Virus record (IMG/VR): IMGVR_UViG_3300029258_003236
Coordinates: 1 to 44,345 of that record
Length of the DNA stretch: 44,345 bases
Reading direction: 5' to 3' (one strand)
Source of the DNA: a virus
Of the stretch, positions 24,722 through 32,024 are shown piece after piece (the first letter of the stretch is position 1; each line of letters begins with the position of its first letter). The notes beneath the pieces are model-generated. The model searched no databases. It had not been told where the DNA came from and was given only the letters and a program-made list of their open reading frames with translations. A program made the translations under genes and the position numbers.

Positions 24722-24822
24722 TCCTGGCGGTAGGAGCAATTGTGGCCTTCGTCCTATGGGACGACCACCCATGGTTCGCATTCATCACCCTGGTGGCGTC
24801 CCTGGCCATCCACCTCACTTGA
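24718..24822 (+). CDS. 34-aa membrane peptide
   Basis: It starts at the ATGA overlap with the preceding gene. Translation is MILAVGAIVAFVLWDDHPW then FAFITLVASLAIHLT: two short hydrophobic segments around a polar DDHPW turn, a possible membrane hairpin. It is the last gene of the unit, immediately before the terminator. Small size keeps confidence moderate. Confidence 0.5.
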   Translation: MILAVGAIVAFVLWDDHPWFAFITLVASLAIHLT

Positions 24823-24839
24823 CCCCCAGCCCAAAACCA

Positions 24840-24882
24840 CGAAAGGCCGGTCCCCCACGGGATGCGGCCTTTCGCTTGTTCA
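24840..24882. terminator. Bidirectional intrinsic terminator
   Basis: A perfect 10-bp stem, CGAAAGGCCG (24840-24849) and CGGCCTTTCG (24865-24874), is followed by CTTGTT on the plus strand. On the minus strand the stem is followed by GGTTTTGG. It lies between the convergent plus-strand unit (ends 24822) and the minus-strand purZ unit (ends 24907), where it can stop both. Confidence 0.8.
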
Positions 24883-24906
24883 GACCCTCAACGGGTGCGG
24901 GACACC

Positions 24907-25227
24907 CTACGGAGAGCTTTCCCCACCCATCTCCTCAAACAGGCCCTCCAGGAGGATCAAGTAGTTGATCAGGTCTCCCACCTTTTCCTTCACCAGGTCG
25001 CGGTCCGAATGGTCCAGGCGACCCTCCACCAGGTCAACCACGGATACCAGGTGCTTGGCGGCCATTCCCCACAGAGCGCGGGGGGCAGAGGTCCTTCCCA
25101 TAAGGGCAGCCAGACGGAAGTTGTGGAACCGGTCGGAGGGTGTGGCATACTCGGACCCCTTGGCGGACAGGACCCTCCGGATGAGGGTTATGCGGCTTTC
25201 AACTATAGCATCGAAGTTATTGGACAT
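24907..25227 (-). CDS. NTP-pyrophosphohydrolase/DUF1599-like protein, MazZ candidate
   Basis: 106 aa, all-helical, from the ATG at 25227, overlapping the purZ stop by 11 nt. It reads VLSAKGSEYATPSDRFHNFRLAA, then GMAAKHLVSVVDLVEG, then VKEKVGDLINYLILLEGLFE. The K-x-x-E-Y, KH..S..D and E-K-x-x-D-L-I-N-Y-L elements are those of DUF1599 (nucleotide-modification-associated) proteins, with an acidic helix like all-alpha MazG-type pyrophosphohydrolases. In aminoadenine phages MazZ converts (d)GTP to dGMP, the PurZ substrate. Coupling to purZ makes that the leading guess; catalytic residues are not proven. Confidence 0.7.
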   Translation of the reverse strand: MSNNFDAIVESRITLIRRVLSAKGSEYATPSDRFHNFRLAALMGRTSAPRALWGMAAKHLVSVVDLVEGRLDHSDRDLVKEKVGDLINYLILLEGLFEEMGGESSP

Positions 25228-26296
25228 CCTCAATTACCTCCACCATCCACTGGTTCTCTGGTCCCGTCCCTACCAGGTCCACCGGGACTCCCCCAAAGTC
25301 CTCCACCTTCCGGATGAACTGGATCACGGGGTCCGTTAGCCGGTGGGATCGGTAAACGGACCAGTCCAGGTAGTTGGCGAATTGGAGACAGATGGACGTG
25401 GGGGCGCAGATTCGGACGAACAGCTCATATCGCTCCCACGAGAAGGTGAACACCCTCCGGGGCAGCTTGGTGGTCGTGGTGATCTCCCCGAAGTCCGAGA
25501 TGGGACCGGGGTATCCGCAGATCCGGGCCACGGTGGTCCAGTCTATCTCCTCCGCATCAGCATAGGGTCCACTGGTTCCGGTCCGGTTGTTGACCCGAAT
25601 GGGAAAGGGTCGGATGACCCCGAAGATGGACCCCACGGAGGAGGGAGGAACCCCGGCTTCGGCCATCGCCATGGACGGATTGATCATCTTGGACGTGCAA
25701 TAGCGGGGATGAATCCCGTGCTCCAGGTCGAGATCGAATCCCTGGGTCATTTCGCACAGGACGAGGCTGTCCTCCCCCAAGTGGGTCTGGATCATCACCG
25801 AAACGGGAAAGGTGGATATCATCCCGTGCAGCTCCGGCTTATCCTTTGCTAACTGGATGGTCCCATCCCGCCTCATCTTTTCCCTACGGCATGCCCCGAT
25901 CCCCTGGAGGGTGGACCCGATGTCGCTCATCCCCTCCCCCTTCTCCCTGCTGATATGGTCTTCCCCGATGACCGCAGCCCGGGGGTCGATATAGATCCGG
26001 TTTGGGCTTATCCCCAGGGCCACTATCTCCTCCCGAAGGATCCGAGGGTTAATCACACTGGCAGCGGTCAGCAGGATGTCGGCGGAGCACATAACTGCTC
26101 CGATGGGCAGGTGATAGCTGACCATCTTGGCCCCGCCATCCATCACCACCGTGTGCCCAGCATTTGGTGACGCGGTCATCACCAGAACATCCGGCTGGAA
26201 CCGCTGACACAACCACCCGGACAGCTTTCCCTTGGCTTCCGACCCGGCTTGGCCTCCCACGATCACGTTGAACTTTCCTCTCGGCATCTTGATCAT
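25217..26296 (-). CDS. purZ: PurZ, phage adenylosuccinate-synthetase homologue for 2-aminoadenine
   Basis: 359 aa, shorter than bacterial PurA (about 430). The P-loop-like start GGQAGSEAKGK (14-24) has Ser19 where PurA has its catalytic Asp (GDEGKGK), the change that marks PurZ. NAGHT (45-49), GSTLQGIG (127-134), HGIHPRYCTSKMINP and RVNNRTGTSGPY follow the PurA/PurZ plan. PurZ joins aspartate to dGMP to give dSMP, which host PurB and kinases turn into dZTP. The ATG has AAAGGAGG upstream. It heads a short minus-strand unit with the MazZ candidate, embedded among plus-strand genes. A divergent PurA acting on IMP is the alternative, but Ser19 and phage context argue for PurZ. Confidence 0.9.
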   Translation of the reverse strand: MIKMPRGKFNVIVGGQAGSEAKGKLSGWLCQRFQPDVLVMTASPNAGHTVVMDGGAKMVSYHLPIGAVMCSADILLTAASVINPRILREEIVALGISPNRIYIDPRAAVIGEDHISREKGEGMSDIGSTLQGIGACRREKMRRDGTIQLAKDKPELHGMISTFPVSVMIQTHLGEDSLVLCEMTQGFDLDLEHGIHPRYCTSKMINPSMAMAEAGVPPSSVGSIFGVIRPFPIRVNNRTGTSGPYADAEEIDWTTVARICGYPGPISDFGEITTTTKLPRRVFTFSWERYELFVRICAPTSICLQFANYLDWSVYRSHRLTDPVIQFIRKVEDFGGVPVDLVGTGPENQWMVEVIEDVQ

Positions 26297-26312
26297 ACCA
26301 TACCTCCTTTAG

Positions 26313-26639
26313 TTAAGGGTTAAGGGTTTGCAGAATCTCATCGACGGATTTCCTCATCCGATACTGGCGCTTCTGCTGGTCGGTGAGATCGGAATAGCAT
26401 CGTTGGTGCGGCTGGAGACGGTCAACTGAAAAAAGGGGATCGTCCCCCTGGAGACGCCGGAGGATCGACTCGCGACGGCGGTTCAACCTCCTCCGGTCAT
26501 TCCGATACGGAGGGGATTCCCATGGGGCGGTCCGGTCCAACTCCTGGTCGATCAGGTGAAGTTGCAGCCGGAGATCGCCCCGGGATTCCCGCATCTCATG
26601 TCGTGCCCGCTCCGTCATTCTTGTCTCTGGATCATCCAT
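26313..26639 (-). CDS. Charged hypothetical protein upstream of purZ
   Basis: 108 aa from the ATG at 26639. No clear ribosome site is visible and nearby ATGs at 26618 and 26597 are alternatives. It is very rich in Arg, Asp and Glu and helical (RARHEMRESRGDLRLQLHLI, then RNDRRRLNRRRESILRRLQG), with a C-terminal TDQQKRQYRMRKSVDEIL. I do not recognise it. It is the promoter-proximal gene of the purZ unit and faces the XRE regulator across about 170 bp. Confidence 0.55.
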   Translation of the reverse strand: MDDPETRMTERARHEMRESRGDLRLQLHLIDQELDRTAPWESPPYRNDRRRLNRRRESILRRLQGDDPLFSVDRLQPHQRCYSDLTDQQKRQYRMRKSVDEILQTLNP

Positions 26640-26662
26640 TGAGGGTGTGCGTTCTTGCGTTG

Positions 26663-26684
26663 GTGCGCCAGTGCGCCAGTGCGC
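26663..26684. repeat. GTGCGCCA tandem repeat in divergent intergenic region
   Basis: Two exact 8-bp units and a partial third (GTGCGC) lie 24 bp before the 26639 start, in the 26640-26811 intergenic region. They could be a direct-repeat operator for the adjacent XRE regulator. Confidence 0.6.
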
Positions 26685-26750
26685 TCCTCCCCGTCTCCCA
26701 TTGCCCACTACACACAGTTTAACAGCCGGGGGGACGCGCGGGAAGCCCCC

Positions 26751-26779
26751 TTGCGTCGCCGCGTTCGGGGTGATATGAT
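26751..26779 (+). promoter_or_regulatory. Extended -10 sigma-70 promoter for the regulator/replication operon
   Basis: TTGCGT (26751-26756), a 17-bp spacer, then TATGAT (26774-26779) with an upstream TG (TGATATGAT). It lies 33 bp before the ATG of the XRE gene. GTTCGG occurs on each side of the -10 box (26763 and 26784), a possible operator pair. Confidence 0.7.
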
Positions 26780-26811
26780 TTGTGTTCGGAGCAACCAGCG
26801 AGGAGGACGAG

Positions 26812-27051
26812 ATGGAGAAATTTGAGATAACGATCAGGGACAAGGATGACAAGCCGGTGGAGGTGATCGTCAACGTCACCCGACTGGCAAGGCAGACGGG
26901 ATATTCAGTCTCTCATATCAGCCGGGTGATGAGAAGGGAGACACAGCCATCGGTGGAGTGCCTGGTGGCCCTGGCTTCGGCCTTGGGGCTATCAATTGAC
27001 AAGCTCCATACCATGATTAAAGAGAGGGAGATCCGTGTTGCGGATAGTTGA
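26812..27051 (+). CDS. XRE-family transcriptional regulator
   Basis: 79 aa from the ATG at 26812 (GAGGAGGACGAG upstream). Residues 1-20 form a short beta segment. Residues about 22-66 are a Cro/CI-type helix-turn-helix: LARQTGYSVSHISRVMRRET, then PSVECLVALASALGLSIDKL. It would bind DNA as a dimer and is the natural candidate for controlling the divergent 26640-26811 region. No C-terminal peptidase domain is present, so it is not a LexA/CI-type cleavable repressor. The next gene starts inside its 3' end. Confidence 0.85.
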   Translation: MEKFEITIRDKDDKPVEVIVNVTRLARQTGYSVSHISRVMRRETQPSVECLVALASALGLSIDKLHTMIKEREIRVADS

Positions 27052-27547
27052 GAAGGGCGAAGGCCCCAACCCGGACGAATTCCGGATTCCCGCATCGGAC
27101 ACCAAGGGCCATTCAGCCCGCCTATGGTTTCGTGCCATCCCGGCAATGGCGAGGCAAATGGAACAGGTAGTCCAATCCAAGGCTTTCCCCTACCGGACCA
27201 AGGGTGATCTCCTCCGCCATGCGCTTCACCGGCACATGTCGTGGCTGGGGAGACAGGACGACATCACTTCGGTCTCGGGCCAGGTGGACGTCATTTTGGA
27301 GATCATGAGGGATGAGGAGGCCAATAACGACTTCCAGGCGGTGTTCTCCCGTCTGGGGGAACGGGTCACCCAGCACCTCACCCGGGGGTCCACCCGGGAG
27401 GCCCAGAGGTTGATATTGACCGTCAAGCGGCACATAGACCGGATGCCCGAGGGTTTCTGGAAGGACCGGTATAAGGAGGAACTGATGGATCGATATGGTG
27501 AGCTGGCTAATGGAGGAACCAGGGCGAACCTGGGTGATATGAAATGA
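27035..27547 (+). CDS. Conserved phage protein upstream of the helicase
   Basis: 170 aa from a GTG at 27035 with GGGAG upstream. The N-terminal region (SARLWFRAIPAMARQMEQVV, then FPYRTKGDLLRHALHRHMSWL) resembles a ribbon-helix-helix-like DNA-binding segment found in similar phage proteins. The C-terminal two thirds are helical and charged. It overlaps the helicase start (ATGA), suggesting linked expression and a replication role. The exact function is unknown. Confidence 0.65.
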   Translation: MLRIVEKGEGPNPDEFRIPASDTKGHSARLWFRAIPAMARQMEQVVQSKAFPYRTKGDLLRHALHRHMSWLGRQDDITSVSGQVDVILEIMRDEEANNDFQAVFSRLGERVTQHLTRGSTREAQRLILTVKRHIDRMPEGFWKDRYKEELMDRYGELANGGTRANLGDMK

Positions 27548-29085
27548 GTTTACCCCCACCGGCGGCATTCGGTCTTCCCCCCAAATTCAGCGAGTGGAGG
27601 GAGCACCAAGCGGAGGCGTGTGAGTCCATCGCGGGGGCTGATGCCCGTTTCCTCCTCCTGGTCTGTCCGACAGGCTTTGGGAAGTCCGTGGTATATATGT
27701 CCGCTGCCCGCCTCCTCATGGGCCGAACCGTGGTCCTCACCTCCACCAAGGGGCTGCAGAGTCAGTTGATGGCCGACTTCGGGGGAGAGGATGTGGTGGA
27801 CATTCGGGGACGGGGGAACTATCCCTGTCGCCTCAACACCAAGGTCTCATGTGACAGCGGGATGTGCAGCTTCGGGGTAAAATGCAGCCTCAAATCCGAA
27901 GGGGGATGTTTTTATTACGACCAGTTAAGAAGGGCGATGAGGGCCAAGGTGGTGGTCACCAATTATGCCTATTGGATGGCGCAGAATGAATACAGCTCCG
28001 GTCTGGGGGAGTTTCAGCTTCTGGTATTGGACGAGGCCCACTCGGCCCCGGACCACCTGATCGACCATATCTCGGTCCGCTTCTCAAAGAAGAACAAGCT
28101 GGAATCCCGCCTCCTCCGGCTTAATGGCTCCCTGCCCAACGATGCCCGGACTTGGTCCGATTGGGCACTGGAGCGGTTGGTGGAAGTGGAGGAGGAAATG
28201 GGGGACGCCAAGGCCCTCCGGAAAGAGAAGAAATTTGTGGCCTTGAAGCGGCTGTCCAAGAAGCTGGAGCGGATACAGGAGATAGACGGACGCTGGGTGT
28301 GGGAGGATAACCCCGACGCCGTCACCCTAAGCCCCCTGTGGCCCGCCCCCTTCGCCGAATCCCACCTGTTTTTGGGAGTCCCCCAGGTGGTCCTGACCTC
28401 CGCCACGGTTGTCCCCAAGACCGCATCTCTCCTGGGCGTCAACGGGGGCTTGAAGGTCAGGGAATACCCCCACTCGTTCCCGGTCGAACACAGGCCGCTC
28501 ATCCACGTCCCCACGGTCCGGATGAATTACCGGATCGGGGAGGCCGAGAATCGCCAGTGGGTCACCCGAGTGGACCAGGTGATCCGAGACCGGCTGGACC
28601 GGAAGGGGATAATTCACACGGTATCCTATGCCCGACGGGATCTGATCCTGCAGCGATCCAAATACCGGGAGTATATGGTCAGCCATGGCCGAAGAGACAC
28701 GGAATCCGTGGTTCGCAGCTTCAAGAGGATGGAGGCCCCGGCGATCCTGGTCTCCCCCTCTATGGCGACCGGCTGGGACTTCCCAGAGGGTGAGTGCAGA
28801 TGGCAGATAATCGTCAAGCTTCCTTACCCCGACACTCGTGGGGTAATAATCAAGGCGAGATCAAAGGCGGATCGTGACTTCACGGCCTATTTGGTCATGC
28901 AGCAGTTAATCCAAGCAACCGGAAGGGGGGTGAGATCAAAGGAGGATTGGTGTGAGACGTTTGTGACGGATAACAACATCACGTGGTTCCTGGTGCGGAA
29001 TGAGCATCTGACGGTCGAGTGGTTTAAGGGGGCCTATCGACTGAATAAAACCATCCCCAAGCCTATTGGAGGTAGTTATGGCTAA
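27544..29085 (+). CDS. Rad3/DinG-type superfamily 2 DNA helicase
   Basis: 513 aa. Walker A is PTGFGKS (42-48) and the DEAH box is VLDEAHSAP (161-169). Between them lie cysteines 95, 103, 108, 114 and 122 in the place of the Fe-S cluster of XPD/DinG helicases, ending in the family-typical GGCFYYDQ. C-terminal motifs include LVSPSMATGWDFPEG and LIQATGRGVRS (motif VI, arginine finger). It would unwind DNA 5'-3' in replication or recombination. It is shorter than host DinG (about 700 aa), as in other phage versions. Confidence 0.88.
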   Translation: MSLPPPAAFGLPPKFSEWREHQAEACESIAGADARFLLLVCPTGFGKSVVYMSAARLLMGRTVVLTSTKGLQSQLMADFGGEDVVDIRGRGNYPCRLNTKVSCDSGMCSFGVKCSLKSEGGCFYYDQLRRAMRAKVVVTNYAYWMAQNEYSSGLGEFQLLVLDEAHSAPDHLIDHISVRFSKKNKLESRLLRLNGSLPNDARTWSDWALERLVEVEEEMGDAKALRKEKKFVALKRLSKKLERIQEIDGRWVWEDNPDAVTLSPLWPAPFAESHLFLGVPQVVLTSATVVPKTASLLGVNGGLKVREYPHSFPVEHRPLIHVPTVRMNYRIGEAENRQWVTRVDQVIRDRLDRKGIIHTVSYARRDLILQRSKYREYMVSHGRRDTESVVRSFKRMEAPAILVSPSMATGWDFPEGECRWQIIVKLPYPDTRGVIIKARSKADRDFTAYLVMQQLIQATGRGVRSKEDWCETFVTDNNITWFLVRNEHLTVEWFKGAYRLNKTIPKPIGGSYG

Positions 29086-29857
29086 AGAAGCAGCAAGTTT
29101 AAACCCGGAAGATTTTGTGGAAGGTGGAGGACTGATCGACGACGTTGACGTGGTTCTCAAGGAGCTGAGCTTTGAGATGTTTGATTACCAGGGTTCAGCC
29201 CCCGAGACCCCCAGCCTAAAGGTGTTGATGGATGTGGACGGAGACGAGATGGACCAGTATTACAGCATGGGATCCCCCAAGGACTGGATGCCGTCGGATG
29301 ACGGGAAGCAGTTGATTGCGGTGGGTACCGCCTCCGGAATTCGGATGTCGAGCAACGGTGGGATATTCCTCAAGTCGCTGATTGACGCGGGATTCCCGAC
29401 GGAGCGGCTGGGGACCGACATCAGCGTGGTGAATGGGACCGAGGCCCACGTGATCCGGGTCCCGGCCCCCAAGCGTTCCGGGATCAAACAGACGGCCAAG
29501 CAGAAGGAGCGGGAAGAGAAATACGGACCCGCCACCATCCTGGTCGTTGGTGAGATCCTCACCCTCCCCGGCGAGTCCAAGGCTAAGGGAAAGGCCAAGG
29601 GAAAGGCCAAACCCGCAGCGGGGAAAGGCAAACCGAAACCCAAGACCTCCGGAGACGTGGAGGAGAAAACCACAGAGGCCCTGGTCAGCATTCTGGCCGA
29701 GGTGGGAACCTTGACTAAGAAGGAGATCCCCGGACATTTGTTCAAGACCCTCAAGGACGACCCGGACCGGAACGAAGCCATCAAGATCGCCTTTGATGAT
29801 GAGTTCCTGGGGAACGGACCGTGGGAATATGACGACGGGACGTTGATCGCCGGTTAA
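29078..29857 (+). CDS. Putative ssDNA-binding protein
   Basis: 259 aa from the ATG at 29078 (GGAGGTAGTT upstream), overlapping the helicase end. A beta-rich N-terminal domain (about residues 1-155: ELSFEMFDYQGSAPETPSLK, IAVGTASGIRMSSNGGIFLK, ILVVGEILTL) is followed by a Lys/Ala/Gly-rich linker (about 165-195) and an acidic helical C-terminus. Phages with this gene order usually have an SSB-like or accessory replication protein here; that function is inferred. The acidic tail is consistent with an SSB partner-binding tail. Confidence 0.6.
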   Translation: MAKEAASLNPEDFVEGGGLIDDVDVVLKELSFEMFDYQGSAPETPSLKVLMDVDGDEMDQYYSMGSPKDWMPSDDGKQLIAVGTASGIRMSSNGGIFLKSLIDAGFPTERLGTDISVVNGTEAHVIRVPAPKRSGIKQTAKQKEREEKYGPATILVVGEILTLPGESKAKGKAKGKAKPAAGKGKPKPKTSGDVEEKTTEALVSILAEVGTLTKKEIPGHLFKTLKDDPDRNEAIKIAFDDEFLGNGPWEYDDGTLIAG

Positions 29858-29885
29858 CCTCAACCCGAGATTAAGGAGACAGACA

Positions 29886-30143
29886 ATGATAAAGGTTATT
29901 ATGACAATAGCAATCGCCACGGTCCTCCTGGCCTCACCCATGGTGGTCATGGCCGACTATAAGGCCGATGTGAAGAAGGCCGTCGACCAGGAGCTGATCA
30001 ACTTCTACGAACAGGAGAAGGGAAACAAGGTGACGGAATACTCCATTCGTGGACTGATCGGACGACTGACGGCCATTATGGACCGGTTCGTTATCAAGGA
30101 GGTGCCCCCGGCTCCCGAACCGCCCAAGGCTGAGACCAATTGA
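29886..30143 (+). CDS. Small signal-peptide protein in the replication operon
   Basis: 85 aa. The signal peptide MIKVIMTIAIATVLLASPMVVMA precedes DYKADV. The mature 62 residues are helical (VKKAVDQELINFYEQEKGNK) and end in a Pro-rich tail (EVPPAPEPPKAE). It is the only signal-peptide protein in the rightward arm. It would be periplasmic, possibly for superinfection exclusion or envelope modification, which is a guess. AAGGAGACAGAC precedes the ATG. Confidence 0.65.
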   Translation: MIKVIMTIAIATVLLASPMVVMADYKADVKKAVDQELINFYEQEKGNKVTEYSIRGLIGRLTAIMDRFVIKEVPPAPEPPKAETN

Positions 30144-30349
30144 GTGAAACAAGCATGTGGTTATTTTGTCCCAAGGATGTAAGCTATTCCCGAGTCTGGG
30201 GCCAGTGGGTAGACAATTCCGTGGGACCTAATAAACACATCCTCACCTGCCTCTTTGCCGGTTGCACCTGCGACCGGCTGGAGGAAAGGCTGGCGGCCTT
30301 ATGGGGAGAAGAGGATGGAGCTGGAGATACAGGACGAAAAGTGGCCTAA
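30140..30349 (+). CDS. Small Cys-containing protein
   Basis: 69 aa from a TTG start coupled to the previous stop (TTGA). The internal ATG at 30155 is an alternative start. Cysteines in LFCPKD and CLFAGCTC may bind metal. The end overlaps the nuclease start. The family is not recognised. Confidence 0.5.
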   Translation: MSETSMWLFCPKDVSYSRVWGQWVDNSVGPNKHILTCLFAGCTCDRLEERLAALWGEEDGAGDTGRKVA

Positions 30350-30884
30350 GACGATGTTTGAGGATGAGGAGCCGAGAGCGGAAGGAATCCACTTGGGGGA
30401 AGTGATATCCCACGTGGCCAACCGCTCCGGCTTCGGATATCGGGGGGACGGGTTCACCGATATGGAATTGACCGCCGAAATTGGCCTCCTGTGGGAAAGG
30501 GCCTTAAGCCAGATCATGAGGGACAAGTACGCCGTCCGTCCGCCGCAGATAAACGTGGATGGGATATGGATGTCCCCCGACGGGATCGCCCCTGACCCCC
30601 AGGGGGAGGTTCCCCTGGTGGTGGAGGAGTATAAGGCCACGTGGAAATCGGTCCGAACCCCACCAACCGACAATTTCAACTATATGGCCCAGGTAAAGTC
30701 CTACTGCCGGGCCTGGGACACGAGGGTGGCAGTGATGCGAATTTTTCACATTATGGGAGACTATAAGGGATCCGGACCCATCTATCGTGTGGCCCGAATC
30801 GTTTTCACCCAAAAGGAGCTGGATGACAACTGGCGCATGATCTTGGGGGGACTGGAGAACCTGATTGGGGGGGATGGAACATGA
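30315..30884 (+). CDS. RecB/Cas4-like PD-(D/E)XK nuclease
   Basis: 189 aa from the ATG at 30315. Motif I-like GLLWERAL (E61) is followed by VDGIWMSPDGI (D82 or D89) and VVEEYKATW (E105-x-K107), then NYMAQVKSYCRAW, the Q-x3-Y helix typical of RecB/Cas4-type exonucleases. This order matches phage exonucleases paired with annealing proteins. It would degrade one strand at DNA ends to feed recombination. The Sak4-like ATPase two genes downstream supports that role. No Fe-S cysteine cluster is visible. Confidence 0.8.
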   Translation: MELEIQDEKWPKTMFEDEEPRAEGIHLGEVISHVANRSGFGYRGDGFTDMELTAEIGLLWERALSQIMRDKYAVRPPQINVDGIWMSPDGIAPDPQGEVPLVVEEYKATWKSVRTPPTDNFNYMAQVKSYCRAWDTRVAVMRIFHIMGDYKGSGPIYRVARIVFTQKELDDNWRMILGGLENLIGGDGT

Positions 30885-31132
30885 CCAAAGACATTGGAGT
30901 GGTTTATTTGTGCCGAAGGTGTATTCAGGACAGGAACATTGGATTGAAGCAAACCGACCTCACCGTTCCCCCGGGGTCCGCTTGTCTCCTGTGTCTGAGG
31001 GAAGAGGATCTGGTCCAGTGCGTGGCGTCCATGGCCAACCCATATCTTAGATCCGAATGGGTTACCCAGTCCTCCCCCGAGGGGCAGCCATGGTGGTTAA
31101 CCGGATCGTTGAAAGACGAAAGGAGAGGATAA
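30881..31132 (+). CDS. Small zinc-finger-like protein
   Basis: 83 aa starting at an ATGA overlap with the nuclease stop. Two cysteine pairs, CRRC (11-14) and CLLC (35-38), about 20 residues apart suggest a zinc ribbon. The C-terminus (QSSPEGQPWWLTGSLKDERR) is polar. Its place between the nuclease and the Sak4-like ATPase hints at an accessory role in recombination. No family is recognised. Confidence 0.6.
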   Translation: MTKDIGVVYLCRRCIQDRNIGLKQTDLTVPPGSACLLCLREEDLVQCVASMANPYLRSEWVTQSSPEGQPWWLTGSLKDERRG

Positions 31133-31840
31133 ATGGCGGCATCGGATAAGAAATATGGATTCATCCCGGCCTCCGATCTGGAGGGATCGGATCGGATCAT
31201 ACTGTCGATCTCCGGAATGGACAAACAGGGGAAGACGCATTTTGCGCTCACCGCCCCTGGCCCCCTGGCCCTCTTCTCCACGGACATAGGGGAAGAGGGT
31301 GTGGTGGAGAAGTTTGGGGATAAAGATATCCAGTTGCTCCGGCTGGAGCACGTGGATGAAGATGACCCCACAACGGAGGCCGAGGGCGAATTCGACCGGT
31401 TCAAGGAAGCCTATTACTATGCCCTGAAAGGGAAGAGGTTTCGAACCCTGGTGATAGACACGGCCACGGAGATCTGGGAGCTTCTCCGCCTGGCCCGGTT
31501 TGGTCGCCTCACCCAGGTCATGCCCTACCAATATGGGCCGGTCAACAAGGAATACCGGGAGCTGATCCGGGACGCGTACAAACAGGATAAGAATATCGTG
31601 CTTATCCACAAGATGAAACCCAAATACGTGAATGACAAGCGGACCGGGGAATATGAGCGGTCCGGCTTCGGGGACACCGGATTCCTGGTCCAGGTGAACG
31701 CCGAGATCTACCGGGATGAGGATGGAGACTTCGTCCTGTGGGTGCAGAATTGCCGAAAGAATCCGGATCTGGCCGGAGAGGAGCTGGTCGGACCCATGTG
31801 TTCGTTCGATTTCCTAAGCTCAATGGCCAATGGGGGTTGA
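31133..31840 (+). CDS. Sak4-like recombination ATPase (AAA_24)
   Basis: 235 aa. Walker A is GMDKQGKTHF (28-37) and the Walker B-like strand is RTLVIDTATEIWEL (about 103-116). The block ALFSTDIGEEGVVEKF and later LIHKMKPKY and GFGDTGFLVQVNAEIY follow the RecA-core Sak4/AAA_24 single-strand-annealing family of phages. It would promote annealing or strand exchange with the ssDNA-binding protein and nuclease in this operon. AGGAGAGG precedes the ATG. Confidence 0.83.
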   Translation: MAASDKKYGFIPASDLEGSDRIILSISGMDKQGKTHFALTAPGPLALFSTDIGEEGVVEKFGDKDIQLLRLEHVDEDDPTTEAEGEFDRFKEAYYYALKGKRFRTLVIDTATEIWELLRLARFGRLTQVMPYQYGPVNKEYRELIRDAYKQDKNIVLIHKMKPKYVNDKRTGEYERSGFGDTGFLVQVNAEIYRDEDGDFVLWVQNCRKNPDLAGEELVGPMCSFDFLSSMANGG

Positions 31841-31841
31841 T

Positions 31842-32024
31842 ATGGAGATTGAATATCTGGAGATAGATTACGACGAGATCGTGGCCGAGAGCGAGATGGC
31901 CATATGTCTCCGGTTGGATGGCGAAACGGAACAGTGGATCCCCAAGTCCGTGATGAGCTGCTATCCCAGCGACGGGGTAGCGGATGTGGCCGCCTGGTTC
32001 GCGGAACGGGAGGGCCTCATATGA
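31842..32024 (+). CDS. Small acidic hypothetical protein
   Basis: 60 aa from the ATG at 31842, overlapping the XPF-like start (ATGA). It is acidic (MEIEYLEIDYDEIVAESEMA), with ICLRLDGETEQWIPKSVM resembling short phage proteins next to recombination genes. The function is unknown. Confidence 0.6.
   Translation: MEIEYLEIDYDEIVAESEMAICLRLDGETEQWIPKSVMSCYPSDGVADVAAWFAEREGLI

Noticed and set aside
25217-26296. Ordinary PurA-type adenylosuccinate synthetase for host-like AMP synthesis
   Set aside because: The catalytic Asp is Ser and the protein is about 70 residues shorter than cellular PurA, both PurZ traits; kept as an alternative until a tree is made.
26640-26760. Minus-strand sigma-70 promoter for the purZ unit (TAAACT-like -10)
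   Set aside because: No acceptable -35 at 16-18 bp; a promoter must exist here but I cannot place it.
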